From NCBI RefSeq assembly GCF_014641635.1, contig NZ_BMIC01000003.1:124001-188000 (forward strand): a DNA stretch of 64,000 bases, in the 5' to 3' direction. The DNA is from Aquaticitalea lipolytica (GTDB lineage Bacteria > Bacteroidota > Bacteroidia > Flavobacteriales > Flavobacteriaceae). Both the position numbers and the translations under genes were made by a program. The notes under the pieces are model-generated. The model saw only the letters and a program-made list of their open reading frames with translations, had not been told where the DNA came from and ran no database searches. Positions 35,493 to 44,646 of the stretch are shown here, piece after piece. The number at the start of each line of letters is the position of its first letter. Positions within the stretch are counted from its first letter, which is position 1.

Positions 35493-38261
35493 ATGAAAAA
35501 AATCAATTATTTATTAAAAATTACATTCTCATTTGTTTTGCTTGTAGCAATTTCTTTTTCTGCAGAAGCACAACTAAAAAAAGGAGCAAGTGTTGAAGGA
35601 ATTACAGAGTATTCGTTAGATAACGGATTAAAAGTACTTCTGTTTCCTGACAATTCTGCTCAAACAATTACAGTTAACATTACCTATATGGTAGGTTCTC
35701 GTCATGAAGGTTATGGTGAAAAAGGTATGGCTCACTTGTTAGAGCATATGGTGTTTAAAGGCACTCCTAATCATCCTAATATTCCTGAAGAATTATCTTC
35801 TCATGGTGCACGACCAAACGGAACAACGTGGTACGATCGTACTAACTATTTTGAGACGTTTAATGCCACAGACGAAAATTTAGATTGGGCTTTAGATTTA
35901 GAAGCAGACCGAATGGTAAATTCATACATTGCTAAAAAAGATTTAGAATCGGAGTTTTCTGTAGTTCGTAATGAGTTTGAAAGTGGTGAAAATTCACCTA
36001 CTGGTGTATTGATGGAAAAGGTAATTAGTGCTGCATATTTATGGCATAATTACGGAAAATCTACTATTGGTAACCGTTCTGATATTGAACGTGTGCCAAT
36101 TGAAAATTTACAGGCATTTTACAAAAAATACTATCGTCCAGATAATGCTATTTTAATGGTTACAGGTAAGTTTGAAACTGAAAAAACATTAGCACTTATT
36201 GTTAAAAAATTTGGAGGAATTAAAAACCCAGACACACCTTTAAGAGATATTCCAACTGTTGAGCCAGCACAAGATGGCGAAAAGCGAGTATCATTAAGTC
36301 GTGTTGGCGATTTACAAATTGTTTCTGCATTATATCATGTGCCAGCAGGATCTCATGAAGACGCAGCAGCTTTAGCAATTGCCGAAGCAATACTTACTGA
36401 CGAACCTTCAGGTCGTTTATACAAAGCGTTAGTAGATGGTAAAAAATCATCAGGAATATGGTCGTTTACTCCATTCACTAAAGAGCCTTCGTTTTTGTAT
36501 ATCAATGTAGATGTGCCTTCTGATAAATCGTTAGCAGAAGCAGAAACAACATTACTATCAACTTTAGATGGGTTATCAAAAAACCCTGTTACTGAAGCAG
36601 AAGTTAATAGAGCAAAAGCTAATATATTAAAGCAAGTAGATCAAATCTTTAGAAACTCATCATATTTAGGAACTTATATGAGCGAGTTTATTGGAGCTGG
36701 CGACTGGAGATTATCATTCATTTTTAGAGATCGTATTGAGGCTATGACTCCAGATAAAGTTAATGCAGCTATACAACGTTATTTAATTAATACGAACAGA
36801 ACTGTAGGTAATTTTGTGCCAAGTAAACAACCAATACGTGTTGATATTGAGCATACCGAAGGTGTTGATGCTTTAGTAAGTAATTACAAAGGTAAAGAGG
36901 CTCTAAACGCAGGAGAAGCTTTTGATGTGTCTTATGATAATATTCAAAAAGCATTACAGTCTGGAATGCTTACTAAAAGCAATATTGAATATGGCTTTAT
37001 TAAAAAAGATAATCGTGGTAAAACGGTTAACTTAAACTTTACTATGCGTAATGGTACTGTTGAGCAATTAATGAATAAAGGTTTAGTAGCTCGTTATACA
37101 GCAAGAATGCTTAATAAAGGGACTAAAACTAAATCTAGACAAGATATTGAAGATAAATTAAGCGCATTAAAATCGTCGGTGTTTTTTAACGGAAGTACTG
37201 GTCGTACGTTTGCTTATGTAAATAGTACTGAAGAAAATTTAATGGAGACATTAGCTTTAATGACAGATATGCTTAAAAACCCTGTGTTTGATGCTACAGA
37301 ATTAGAAAAGCTAAAAACTCAAGATTTAGCTGGACTTGAAGAAAGCAAAAACGAACCACAATCGGTTGTGTCTAGACAAATAGGAATCCTAAATAACAAC
37401 TTTCCTAAAGGACATCCATCGTATGCAATGACTTTAGAAGAAGAAATTGCAGCAATAAATGCAGTTACTGTTGATGCTATAAAAGCTTACTACAAAGATT
37501 TTTACGGAATCTCTAATAGTGCGTCTTTAGTTGCTATAGGTAATATGGATGAGCAAGCTGTAAAAGGATATTTTGAAAAAGAATACGGAAGCTTTAAAAA
37601 CACTAAGCCTTATACAGAAATTAGTAATCCGTATAAGCCAAGTAAACCAGCAAACGAGCAAATTATCACACCAGATAAAAAGAATGCCTTTACATTAGGT
37701 ATTTTAGGTTTTGAAGCGAGCCAGTATGATGATGATTATGCTGCGTTGCAAGTTGCTGGCGAAATTTTTGGAGGAGGTTTCTTAAACTCACGTATTGCAG
37801 GACGTTTACGTCAGCAAGATGGTGTGAGCTATGGAGCAGGAGGTAATGTTGGTGTTGATGGAGATCCTAAAGACAAAAATTCATCAATGTATATTTATGC
37901 TATTTACAATCCAGAAAATGCTGCTAAAGTACAACAAGGATTTAGAGAAGAAATTGCTCGTTTTATAGCAGATGGTATTACTGAAGAAGAACTTACTAAT
38001 GTAGTTAATGGTTGGGTACAAGAACAAAACGTATCTAGAGCTAAAGACAATGAGTTAGCTGGTACTATTGGTAATAACTTGTACTACGATAGAGATATGA
38101 ATTTCCAAAAAGATGTAGAAGCTAAAGTAAAAGCACTTACAGTTGCAGATGTTAATAGAGTAATTAAAAAATACTTTAAAGCTTATGAAAATTGGACTGT
38201 AGTAAATGGTGGTGATTTTGAAAATTTAGAAATTAAAAATGAAACCAAAAAAGTAGACTAA
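35493..38261 (+). CDS. M16 family zinc protease (insulinase-like), exported
   Basis: 922 aa. A signal peptide (FSFVLLVAISFSAEAQ) precedes two M16 repeats. The active N-terminal module has HLLEHMVFKGT (HxxEH), with a downstream glutamate in the RNEFESGENSP region. The second half (from about 490) is the inactive partner module, with GRLRQQDGVSYGAGG near the C-terminus. It is a periplasmic or surface oligopeptidase. Own transcription unit with a terminator at 38287-38311. Confidence 0.93.
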   Translation: MKKINYLLKITFSFVLLVAISFSAEAQLKKGASVEGITEYSLDNGLKVLLFPDNSAQTITVNITYMVGSRHEGYGEKGMAHLLEHMVFKGTPNHPNIPEELSSHGARPNGTTWYDRTNYFETFNATDENLDWALDLEADRMVNSYIAKKDLESEFSVVRNEFESGENSPTGVLMEKVISAAYLWHNYGKSTIGNRSDIERVPIENLQAFYKKYYRPDNAILMVTGKFETEKTLALIVKKFGGIKNPDTPLRDIPTVEPAQDGEKRVSLSRVGDLQIVSALYHVPAGSHEDAAALAIAEAILTDEPSGRLYKALVDGKKSSGIWSFTPFTKEPSFLYINVDVPSDKSLAEAETTLLSTLDGLSKNPVTEAEVNRAKANILKQVDQIFRNSSYLGTYMSEFIGAGDWRLSFIFRDRIEAMTPDKVNAAIQRYLINTNRTVGNFVPSKQPIRVDIEHTEGVDALVSNYKGKEALNAGEAFDVSYDNIQKALQSGMLTKSNIEYGFIKKDNRGKTVNLNFTMRNGTVEQLMNKGLVARYTARMLNKGTKTKSRQDIEDKLSALKSSVFFNGSTGRTFAYVNSTEENLMETLALMTDMLKNPVFDATELEKLKTQDLAGLEESKNEPQSVVSRQIGILNNNFPKGHPSYAMTLEEEIAAINAVTVDAIKAYYKDFYGISNSASLVAIGNMDEQAVKGYFEKEYGSFKNTKPYTEISNPYKPSKPANEQIITPDKKNAFTLGILGFEASQYDDDYAALQVAGEIFGGGFLNSRIAGRLRQQDGVSYGAGGNVGVDGDPKDKNSSMYIYAIYNPENAAKVQQGFREEIARFIADGITEEELTNVVNGWVQEQNVSRAKDNELAGTIGNNLYYDRDMNFQKDVEAKVKALTVADVNRVIKKYFKAYENWTVVNGGDFENLEIKNETKKVD

Positions 38262-38286
38262 TTACAGTTTGCTATACATAAAAAAA

Positions 38287-38311
38287 CCTGTCATTATTGG
38301 CAGGTTTTTTT
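38287..38311. terminator. Terminator between convergent genes
   Basis: CCTGTCA (38287-38293) pairs with TGGCAGG (38298-38304), with one G-T wobble, TTAT loop and flanking A- and T-runs. Confidence 0.8.
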
Positions 38312-38335
38312 GTTTTATTAATCAGAACTATTTTT

Positions 38336-39496
38336 TTATTTAATACTGAATACGTAACCTAGTTTTAATTGTAGATTTGTACCATAATCTTCTACATAAT
38401 TTGTGTGTTGATAGTTATAGTCTGTATAACTAATCTCAAATACGAACTTTTGTTTTTTAATCATTATAAAAGTTCCAGCTTTTAACATAACAGAAAAGCT
38501 TTGATCTGGTTTTACTTCATAAGCTTCATCAGTAATTATGTCTTTTTTAGTAACATCGTTTTTTAAATTAAAACCATAAGAAGAACCAACACCAATGTAC
38601 GGATTTAAAAGGCTTTTCTTGTTATAAAGTGGTTGGTATATTATTGCGGCAAAAGGTTCAATAACTGCTGCATCATGAGTAATAGTTCTTTCAGATATTA
38701 AATTTTCTGTTTTGTATGTATAGTCAACCTTTTTTTGATTGTATTCTAGTCCAAGTTGAAAAGTTAAATTTAATCTTGTAATATCTGGAGAAAAACTAAT
38801 AAAGCTACCTACACTTAACCCAGGGCTTGAACCACGAGTTTTATATGGTTCTGCGCCTGTGTTTTGAAAATTAGCAAAGTTTGATCCAACAGTAAAACTA
38901 ATTTCTAATAAATCGATACGAGATGTGTAAGAATAATTTTCACTATCAGCTTTTCGACATTCGTTTAACTTTATTATATAGTCTGCAAGTTTATTACGCT
39001 TAAAACTTACGGATTGAGCTTCTTCTTGTACTTCTGGACAATCTTTTGCATAATAGCTTAAAACACCTTTATATGTGCTAATTGAGCTTTCAAAAGTACC
39101 TTTTTTAGTTACTTCATTTGTTTTTTTTATTTCTAGCAAAATGATATCATTTTCTTCACTATGTATGTAATAATTATTGTTTACATATAGTAATGATACT
39201 TCGCTTTTAACAATATATTCAAAGAAATAAGAAGCATTAGTTTTCTTAATGGTTTTCGAAACAAACTTTCTTTCAGGCTCAGCTAATGAAAATCCTTTAA
39301 TCGATTTATTATTGTAATTACTAGACTCAGCATCGAGAGTAGTTTTAAATTCAATTTCAACATCAGATAGAATTTTTACATAACCATTAATGGTTTCACC
39401 ATTAAATTTTGTAATACTGCCAGTTTCAAAAGTAACTTGAGAATAATTAGTTGTATATATGACAAAACATATAAAAAAAAGAAACAATTTGTTCAT
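38336..39496 (-). CDS. Predicted outer-membrane beta-barrel protein
   Basis: 386 aa from ATG 39496 (MNKLFLFFICFVIYTTNYSQ, a signal peptide); the frame extends upstream without coding character. The first about 170 mature residues are mixed, with SITKFNGETINGYVKI. The C-terminal half is a run of alternating strands (LNLTFQLGLEYNQKK, PYIGVGSSYGFNLK, VFEISYTDYNYQ) ending LQLKLGYVFSIK, a typical barrel end. No specific function recognised. Confidence 0.7.
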   Translation of the reverse strand: MNKLFLFFICFVIYTTNYSQVTFETGSITKFNGETINGYVKILSDVEIEFKTTLDAESSNYNNKSIKGFSLAEPERKFVSKTIKKTNASYFFEYIVKSEVSLLYVNNNYYIHSEENDIILLEIKKTNEVTKKGTFESSISTYKGVLSYYAKDCPEVQEEAQSVSFKRNKLADYIIKLNECRKADSENYSYTSRIDLLEISFTVGSNFANFQNTGAEPYKTRGSSPGLSVGSFISFSPDITRLNLTFQLGLEYNQKKVDYTYKTENLISERTITHDAAVIEPFAAIIYQPLYNKKSLLNPYIGVGSSYGFNLKNDVTKKDIITDEAYEVKPDQSFSVMLKAGTFIMIKKQKFVFEISYTDYNYQHTNYVEDYGTNLQLKLGYVFSIK

Positions 39497-39606
39497 TGCT
39501 AATGGTTTTAAATAATATTGTTTAGTTAAATGGTTAATTAAAACTTGACAAATAAATAGCATTTGTATGAAATATCCTAAACATTTATTGGTAGTTTTTT
39601 TTTGTT

Positions 39607-39963
39607 TTACTCATTTATAAACTTCTCAAAAGCATCATTGTAATAAATAGTAATTTCATCACCTTTTGTAATATCTGTTTTAGCAGCAAAAGTTTGTACT
39701 AGGTTTGTAAAATCGCGAGCTATAATTTCTGCGCTAGGTTGGTTGTGATGATTAAAAAAGCTCCCAACATCACTTAAGCAAATAGCATCATACTCATCTG
39801 TCCATGGAAACTGAAGTGTTGCCAAGGCTTCTGGTAGGTTTTCATTAACATGCACCAAAGCCATGTGGCTCTCTACAATAACTTCACCTTTTTTAATATT
39901 TCGTGTTGCAAAAACGCCTTTGCCATGCACAGGAGAATGCTTTACTTCAACTATTGTAGTCAT
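39607..39963 (-). CDS. SET domain protein
   Basis: 118 aa, all SET-like: VKHSPVHGKGVFATRNIKKGEVI at the start, SDVGSFFNHHNQPSAEI (SAM-binding NHxxxP-like motif) and GDEITIYYNDAF at the end. Small bacterial SET proteins are predicted lysine methyltransferases; the target is unknown. It is 17 bases downstream of the cyclophilin gene. Confidence 0.85.
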   Translation of the reverse strand: MTTIVEVKHSPVHGKGVFATRNIKKGEVIVESHMALVHVNENLPEALATLQFPWTDEYDAICLSDVGSFFNHHNQPSAEIIARDFTNLVQTFAAKTDITKGDEITIYYNDAFEKFINE

Positions 39964-39979
39964 GTAATATAATGTGTAA

Positions 39980-40810
39980 TTATTTTAATATTCTAACCGA
40001 TAAGATGAGCACATCTTCAATAGGTCTGTTTCTATCGTCTGTTTTTACAGCTGCAATAGCATCAACAACTTCAATACCTTTAATAACCTGACCAAAAACA
40101 GTATAGTTTTGGTCTAGATGAGGCGTGCCACCAATAGTTTTATAAATATCTCTATGCGATTGTGGTATGGTATATTTAGTATAATTGGTGTAGGTTTTAG
40201 CAATGGCATCTATCTTATCGCTATAGTCTTTAATGCTTTCATTGTTTTCTTCCTCTAAAGCATTTTGATAGTCATTCCAAAGTTGTTTGTTTGCCACATC
40301 GTTAATAACCTCATGTCTGGCAAGCTTAGTATTTATTCTTGTTTCTGCTATATCTAGCAGACTATCATTAAAGATTTTACCTTGCACAATAAAAAACTGT
40401 ATAGCACTAGATGCTCTGTCTAGGTTATCTTCTCTAGCAGTTGCCAAAGCACCTTTTTTATGAAACAAATCTGGATTAAATTCTGCAGGTACAGTATAAC
40501 CTAAATCACCTTCGCCAAGTGCTGTATTTGGTTTAGCATCTCTACTATCAGGATCGCCTCCTTGTATCATAAAACTTTCTATAACACGATGAAACAACAA
40601 ATTGTCGTATGCCTTTTCGCTAACGAGTTTTATAAAATTATCACGATGTAAAGGCGTTTCGTTATATAACTCTAGCAATATCGTACCATAATTGGTCACC
40701 ATTTCTACAGTTACTCTGTTGTTTGGTTTGGTTTGTGGTGTGTTGCTTTTAAAACTAAAAAACAATACACTTATTAATAGAGTTAAGGTTATTTTATAAG
40801 CTAGTTTCAT
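39980..40810 (-). CDS. Exported cyclophilin-type peptidylprolyl isomerase
   Basis: 276 aa with a signal peptide. Cyclophilin motifs are HRDNFIKLVSEKAYDNLLFHRVIESFMIQGGDP, SSAIQFFIVQG and TVFGQVIKGIEVVDAI. An insert of roughly 80 residues (about 145-225, helical and charged) interrupts the fold between QFFIVQG and the VFGQ strand, as in a group of Bacteroidota cyclophilins. Last core gene before array 2. Confidence 0.9.
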   Translation of the reverse strand: MKLAYKITLTLLISVLFFSFKSNTPQTKPNNRVTVEMVTNYGTILLELYNETPLHRDNFIKLVSEKAYDNLLFHRVIESFMIQGGDPDSRDAKPNTALGEGDLGYTVPAEFNPDLFHKKGALATAREDNLDRASSAIQFFIVQGKIFNDSLLDIAETRINTKLARHEVINDVANKQLWNDYQNALEEENNESIKDYSDKIDAIAKTYTNYTKYTIPQSHRDIYKTIGGTPHLDQNYTVFGQVIKGIEVVDAIAAVKTDDRNRPIEDVLILSVRILK

Positions 40811-40883
40811 TGTAGTAAAAAGTGTTTGTAAATGATGTGCGACTAAGTTAGTAATTTGAGTTGGCTTTAGCCGAATGTACTTT

Positions 40884-40929
40884 AACGTTTTTGTGTAAAA
40901 TTAGTTAAAATGTATTTTTATTTATCGTT
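40884..40929 (-). repeat. Degenerate att-like junction at the left end of array 2
   Basis: 46 bp from AAC (40884-40886) to GTT (40927-40929). The left end AACGTTTTTGTGTAAAATTA resembles the AACGTGTTTGTGTATGATTA of the other sites. The right half is AT-rich and barely pairs with it. Confidence 0.45.
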
Positions 40930-40943
40930 ATGTAATAGCTACT

Positions 40944-41612
40944 TTATTTTAATAATCTTAATGCTTCTTTTTTACTTAAATTACTCAATTCGGTATTATT
41001 TACAAACTCAATTACCCAATTTGGGTTTGTTCTGCTATATTCTCGTAATACCCAACCAATGGCTTTATTTATGAAAAATTCTTTTGAGTTTAATAGAGAA
41101 TTAATAGTCGAACTCAGTAATACAGTATCTATTTTGTTTTTGTATTTTAACTGAAATAACAAAGCAGACCTTTGTAGCCAAATATTATTAGATTTTAGCC
41201 ATTTGGTTACATATTTCTCTTTTTGGTTTGGAAAAGTTTTAAAATACTCTCCCATTAGTTTATTAGCAATAAAATCAACCGTGTCCCACCATGACTTATT
41301 AGTCACCATAAACTCAAATAGATTAATGTCATTTAGCTCTAATTGTTTTACATATTTAAAGGCAAGTTCCTGAGCAAAGTGTTGATATTCTCTTTGTTGT
41401 TTTTCCCAAAGTGTTTTTATTATGTGTTCTATTTCACTTTTTTGAGGTAGATATTCTTTTATAAAAAATGGTTTTTGAATTTCCCTTCTTACAGTTGCTT
41501 TTAGGCCATAAAATTGAAATTGATGTCGCATATATGCCTTTTGCTCTAAAGCAATTTTAGCATTTTTATGCTTTTCAAATTCTATTTCTAATGTATTTAT
41601 AAATTCAATCAT
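40944..41612 (-). CDS. AlkD-family DNA alkylation repair protein
   Basis: 222 aa of HEAT-like helices. Residues that match the AlkD DNA glycosylase active site are present: TNKSWWDTVDFIA (Trp and catalytic Asp), IWLQRSALLFQLKY (Arg) and KAIGWVLREYSRTNP (Trp). It should excise alkylated bases such as 3- and 7-methyl purines. It lies between a degenerate junction and half a junction, so it may be an old cassette or a core gene beside which the array ended. Confidence 0.87.
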   Translation of the reverse strand: MIEFINTLEIEFEKHKNAKIALEQKAYMRHQFQFYGLKATVRREIQKPFFIKEYLPQKSEIEHIIKTLWEKQQREYQHFAQELAFKYVKQLELNDINLFEFMVTNKSWWDTVDFIANKLMGEYFKTFPNQKEKYVTKWLKSNNIWLQRSALLFQLKYKNKIDTVLLSSTINSLLNSKEFFINKAIGWVLREYSRTNPNWVIEFVNNTELSNLSKKEALRLLK

Positions 41613-41615
41613 TTT

Positions 41616-41657
41616 TGTAAGTAGGCGAGAACTAGCAATTAATTTTTATACGATGTT
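41616..41657 (-). repeat. Half of an att-like junction
   Basis: GTAAGTAGGCGAGAACTAGC and the following bases to GTT (41655-41657) match the right half of the long sites (for example 44097-44136). The AAC half is missing; the AlkD gene starts four bases away. Probably a deletion scar. Confidence 0.5.
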
Positions 41658-42254
41658 GGTGTTGTGATTTTTTTCTGCTATAATTTTATTTATCCTCGGT
41701 TGTATAATCCAAATCCCAAATGGGAAAAACCAAATCATAAAAAATTCGCCTGCAAAATCACTAAAAGTCACTCTCCGTTTTAATTCAGTAGTTTTTATTG
41801 TTTTAGATACAAAATATAATAAATAAAATATACAGAACATAGAAAACAGGTGTATTGGAACAATTACAAATAACATTTTTCCAACAATTCCATTACTTCC
41901 AGATGAAATTCCGTAAAAAGCATTTCCGATTACTAATAATAAGAAAAGAATATAAAACAGTGGAATAAAGAAGAATGCTTTAAATTTTTTAATTTTCATT
42001 TTAATATCAGTTGGGACATATTTCTGTAATCCAATTCCAACTGACCAAAACCAACCAAAAAAAAGCCCAATGTAAAAGGAAATTATAATTGGAAACAACT
42101 TCATCATATTCAGCATTCCTGTTTGGTCTGGATTTCCGTTTGAATCAATATTCATAAACATTGAAATCATAACTGCAATTTGTAATGCAAATGGAAGTCC
42201 AAACATTAAGATAAATAATTGCCAATGTTTGGCGTTTAAAAATTTGTTAATCAT
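41646..42254 (-). CDS. Multi-pass membrane protein, function unknown
   Basis: 202 aa with four or five hydrophobic segments and the C-terminal motif FAGEFFMIWFFPFGIWIIQPRINKI, which I associate with an uncharacterised Bacteroidota family. The frame runs through the AAC core and ends inside the junction (last codons AAC ACC AAC ATC GTA TAA), so its C-terminus NTNIV is partly encoded by the site. Confidence 0.65.
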   Translation of the reverse strand: MINKFLNAKHWQLFILMFGLPFALQIAVMISMFMNIDSNGNPDQTGMLNMMKLFPIIISFYIGLFFGWFWSVGIGLQKYVPTDIKMKIKKFKAFFFIPLFYILFLLLVIGNAFYGISSGSNGIVGKMLFVIVPIHLFSMFCIFYLLYFVSKTIKTTELKRRVTFSDFAGEFFMIWFFPFGIWIIQPRINKIIAEKNHNTNIV

Positions 42255-42283
42255 TTAGTGATAGATGCTTTAATATTTATGGC

Positions 42284-42348
42284 AACATTTATGAATATTA
42301 TTAGTTTCGTAAGTATGCTAGTACTAGCCATTTTTTATATACTTTGTT
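42284..42348 (-). repeat. att-like cassette junction, short form
   Basis: 65 bp from AAC (42284-42286) to GTT (42346-42348). Its last 23 bases (42326-42348) are identical to the last 23 bases of the next short site (42904-42926). Confidence 0.55.
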
Positions 42349-42850
42349 AGCCACTGTTTTTATTTTTTAGTTTCCTTTTTATTAGTTCAATTTCTTTGGT
42401 CGGATTTTTTTCATCAAGATAGATAATTAAACTATCCGATTTTATTTCAAAACTTCCGCTATATTTTTCAATCTGTGTTGATAAAATAAAGGTATTTCTG
42501 TTATTTGGGTCTGGATAAAAAGGTTCGTCAAAGTCAACAGATTCGGATTCTTTTTTTAATTTATAGTTTTTAAAATCAGAGTCAGATTCCAATTCAATTT
42601 CAAAAGGTTTATGATTGTCATAAGTGATTCTGACTTTTGGAGAGTAACAAAATCCAGTCATTTCTCCAATGCTAAAATTTCCGTTTTGGTCAGAAGTCGA
42701 AGTTAGATTTTTGTCAATCATTTCAATTTTAGCACCACTTATCGGTTTACCAGTATCGGATGAAACAACTTTTCCATTTACCGAAATCCAACAATCGCAA
42801 GAACTTAACAAAAGTGTAATTCCGATTAATGTAAAAATCTTTATTTTCAT
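42347..42850 (-). CDS. Cassette-borne lipoprotein with carboxypeptidase regulatory-like domain
   Basis: 167 aa from ATG 42850 (MKIKIFTLIGITLLLSSCDC, a lipobox signal); a TTG start at 42862 is possible but unlikely. NGKVVSSDTGKPISGAKIEMIDKNLTSTSDQNGNFSIGEM is a CarboxypepD_reg/SusC-plug-type beta-sandwich. Its stop TAA (42347-42349) lies within the GTTA of the junction. ATTTGA follows the terminus in its leader, as in other cassettes. Function unknown. Confidence 0.7.
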   Translation of the reverse strand: MKIKIFTLIGITLLLSSCDCWISVNGKVVSSDTGKPISGAKIEMIDKNLTSTSDQNGNFSIGEMTGFCYSPKVRITYDNHKPFEIELESDSDFKNYKLKKESESVDFDEPFYPDPNNRNTFILSTQIEKYSGSFEIKSDSLIIYLDEKNPTKEIELIKRKLKNKNSG

Positions 42851-42871
42851 AGTAGTTTTCAAATAGTGATC

Positions 42872-42926
42872 AACAGTTTTGTGTAAGATTAGTACTGTAT
42901 TTAAGCCATTTTTTATATACTTTGTT
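42872..42926 (-). repeat. att-like cassette junction, short form
   Basis: 55 bp from AAC (42872-42874) to GTT (42924-42926). The left flank AGTGATCAAC pairs 7/10 with 42346-42355 across the neighbouring gene. Confidence 0.55.
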
Positions 42927-42942
42927 AACTAACGTTATTTTC

Positions 42943-43353
42943 TTATTTGCAATTTTTGGAATTCATACGTTTATTAAATCCATTCCAGAATTCCTTTTCG
43001 TTTTCGAAATTAAGATTTCTATTTATAGGTTCTAAATTCCGTCTTTCATCAGTTTCCAAAAACCGCATTTCAATATTATTAAATCCTGTGTAATTTATTT
43101 TCGCTTTCATTTTCTCTCTCCATTCTCCAAACGTCTCGAAATAAAGAGTGTCATTTTTGATTTCGATTTTTCTCCATTTGGATAATTTGACTCTTTCATT
43201 GTTGGATGCAACTCTCATTGAGTCTTGTTTGAAATAAATCTCTAAATATTCTCCATTGTTACAAACCGAATAATTTCCATCAAGATTTCGGTCGGTTTCA
43301 CAACTAAAGCACAATATTAATGTCAATATTATATTCCAGAGTTTGAGTTTCAT
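42943..43353 (-). CDS. Cassette-borne small lipoprotein
   Basis: 136 aa. Signal MKLKLWNIILTLILCFSCET with a lipobox cysteine, then NLDGNYSVCNNGEYLEIYFKQDSMRV and mainly beta-strand sequence, as in small envelope lipoproteins. Termini GTTAACTAAC (42924-42933) and GTTGGCTAAC (43359-43368) are complementary in 8 of 10 positions. Function unknown. Confidence 0.65.
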   Translation of the reverse strand: MKLKLWNIILTLILCFSCETDRNLDGNYSVCNNGEYLEIYFKQDSMRVASNNERVKLSKWRKIEIKNDTLYFETFGEWREKMKAKINYTGFNNIEMRFLETDERRNLEPINRNLNFENEKEFWNGFNKRMNSKNCK

Positions 43354-43365
43354 TTAATGTTGGCT

Positions 43366-43419
43366 AACGTGTTTGTATATAATTAGTTGTGTGTTTAAGC
43401 AATTTATTATCATTTAGTT
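43366..43419 (-). repeat. att-like cassette junction, short form
   Basis: 54 bp from AAC (43366-43368) to GTT (43417-43419). The left end AACGTGTTTGTATATAATTAG matches the common site; the right end TTTAGTT is less typical. Confidence 0.55.
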
Positions 43420-43435
43420 ATGTGTAGTTTTTTTA

Positions 43436-43636
43436 TTACCATTTCTTTCCATTTGCTGTTTTTCTACAATAATAACATCCACTAGTTTCATTGTCAATAT
43501 TATACCAGGAATGTTCAGCATTAACTATTTCACAATCTTTACCTTTATCAGCAATTCCAAGATTGATTAGAAACCAAGGTAATCTTGCTCTCCACCAAAT
43601 CCTGTATCTGTAAGGATGCTTCTTAATCGTTTTCAT
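43436..43636 (-). CDS. Small protein with CxxC motif, cassette-borne
   Basis: 66 aa, basic N-terminus (KTIKKHPYRYRIWWRARLPW) and a C-terminal HSWYNIDNETSGCYYCRKTANGKKW. The CxxC with upstream histidine could bind zinc. Its ATG overlaps the end of the 114-aa gene by 14 bases, so the two are coupled. Not recognised. Confidence 0.6.
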   Translation of the reverse strand: MKTIKKHPYRYRIWWRARLPWFLINLGIADKGKDCEIVNAEHSWYNIDNETSGCYYCRKTANGKKW

Positions 43637-43967
43637 CTAAGTTATATTTCTCTAAAGCATCAGCCCAAATGTGTTTCTTATTGATGTTTATAGCGTTTTT
43701 TACCAATTTAGTTATTATCTCTTGATTCAATTTATCCTGTTCAATTTCTTCAATAAATTTCTGAGAATCTTCGTGGCTTAATTGTTTTGACTTTTCATCA
43801 AGATTACAGCAACCATAACCATCAAAAGATATTCTTACTAATGATATTAGATTTTCATTAGAACGATTAAAATCGATGAAAACTGAACTGTCAAGGCAAG
43901 ACAAATAGTAGTCAGCTTTTCGGCTTTCAGGCATTATTGTTTTATGAAAGTCTAAATTGTATTTCAT
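43623..43967 (-). CDS. Hypothetical protein, cassette-borne
   Basis: 114 aa, soluble, acidic. SVFIDFNRSNENLISLVRISFDGYGCCNL suggests a small beta fold, followed by a charged helical C-terminus. No family recognised. It is the first gene of the two-gene unit with 43436-43636; the upstream terminus is degenerate (GCGCAATTC where AAC is expected). Confidence 0.65.
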   Translation of the reverse strand: MKYNLDFHKTIMPESRKADYYLSCLDSSVFIDFNRSNENLISLVRISFDGYGCCNLDEKSKQLSHEDSQKFIEEIEQDKLNQEIITKLVKNAININKKHIWADALEKYNLDEND

Positions 43968-43987
43968 CTCACTCTTGAATTGCGCAA

Positions 43988-44136
43988 TTCGTGTTTGTGT
44001 ATGATTAGTGGCGTGGTTTCAGCAACTAAATTAGCAAATACAAACCAAATAGAAAATCCGCGAGACACGAGCAAAGAACTGGCGTAAGCAATTTTGGTAA
44101 GTAGGCGAGAACAAGCAATTAGTTACAGCCATTGTT
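43988..44136 (-). repeat. att-like cassette junction, long form
   Basis: About 149 bp, ending with GTT at 44134-44136. The AAC at the left end is altered (AATTCGTG instead of AACGTG). The interior (GAAAATCCGCGAGACACGAG, GGCGTAAGCAATTTT) is nearly the same as in 44647-44797 and 45284-45433. Confidence 0.65.
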
Positions 44137-44150
44137 GTGTGTAGTTTTTA

Positions 44151-44630
44151 TTACTTTTTATTCAGGATTTTTTGAATTTCCTTTTCCCTTTTTTCACGTT
44201 TGTCTTTAGGAATTCTCCATTCAGTTCCTTCCCAATAGTCAATTATTCCATTCCACGCATTTTGGGTTTCTGTTTTTAACCATTCATTAAATGAATGATG
44301 ATATTCAATTTTTTCTCCACCAATATTTTGAATTCCCTCAAATAATCCAACTGTAATGAAATTCCGAACGTCTTTATCGCCATTTATATAAACATCTTCA
44401 ATATTTTCAAATAGAAGGTCAAAATCAGAAGTTTGATTTTCGAGTTTTTTTTCGACGATAAATCTGGAAATCGAGCCAATATCAACATAAGGAATATTAT
44501 CCACTTGATTGTAGTCTGTAAGGTTAACTTCTTTCGTAAAATGTTCAGTTAGTTCAGCATTTCCTGAAATCAGTTTTTCAAATACTTTTTCAATCTCTTT
44601 ATACTTATATTTGGGTTCTATTACGTTCAT
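44151..44630 (-). CDS. DUF7674-like protein, cassette paralogue 1
   Basis: 159 aa, soluble. YKYKEIEKVFEKLIS, YVDIGSISRFIVEKK and VGLFEGIQNIGG match the 44809-45267 protein in order (roughly 40% identity by eye), so the two are paralogues. I recall this pattern as a DUF7674-type family found near polymorphic toxins as possible immunity proteins, but the function is unproven. One-gene cassette with termini GTTGTGTGTA and TACACACAAC. Confidence 0.65.
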   Translation of the reverse strand: MNVIEPKYKYKEIEKVFEKLISGNAELTEHFTKEVNLTDYNQVDNIPYVDIGSISRFIVEKKLENQTSDFDLLFENIEDVYINGDKDVRNFITVGLFEGIQNIGGEKIEYHHSFNEWLKTETQNAWNGIIDYWEGTEWRIPKDKREKREKEIQKILNKK

Positions 44631-44646
44631 TTCTCAAATTACACAC

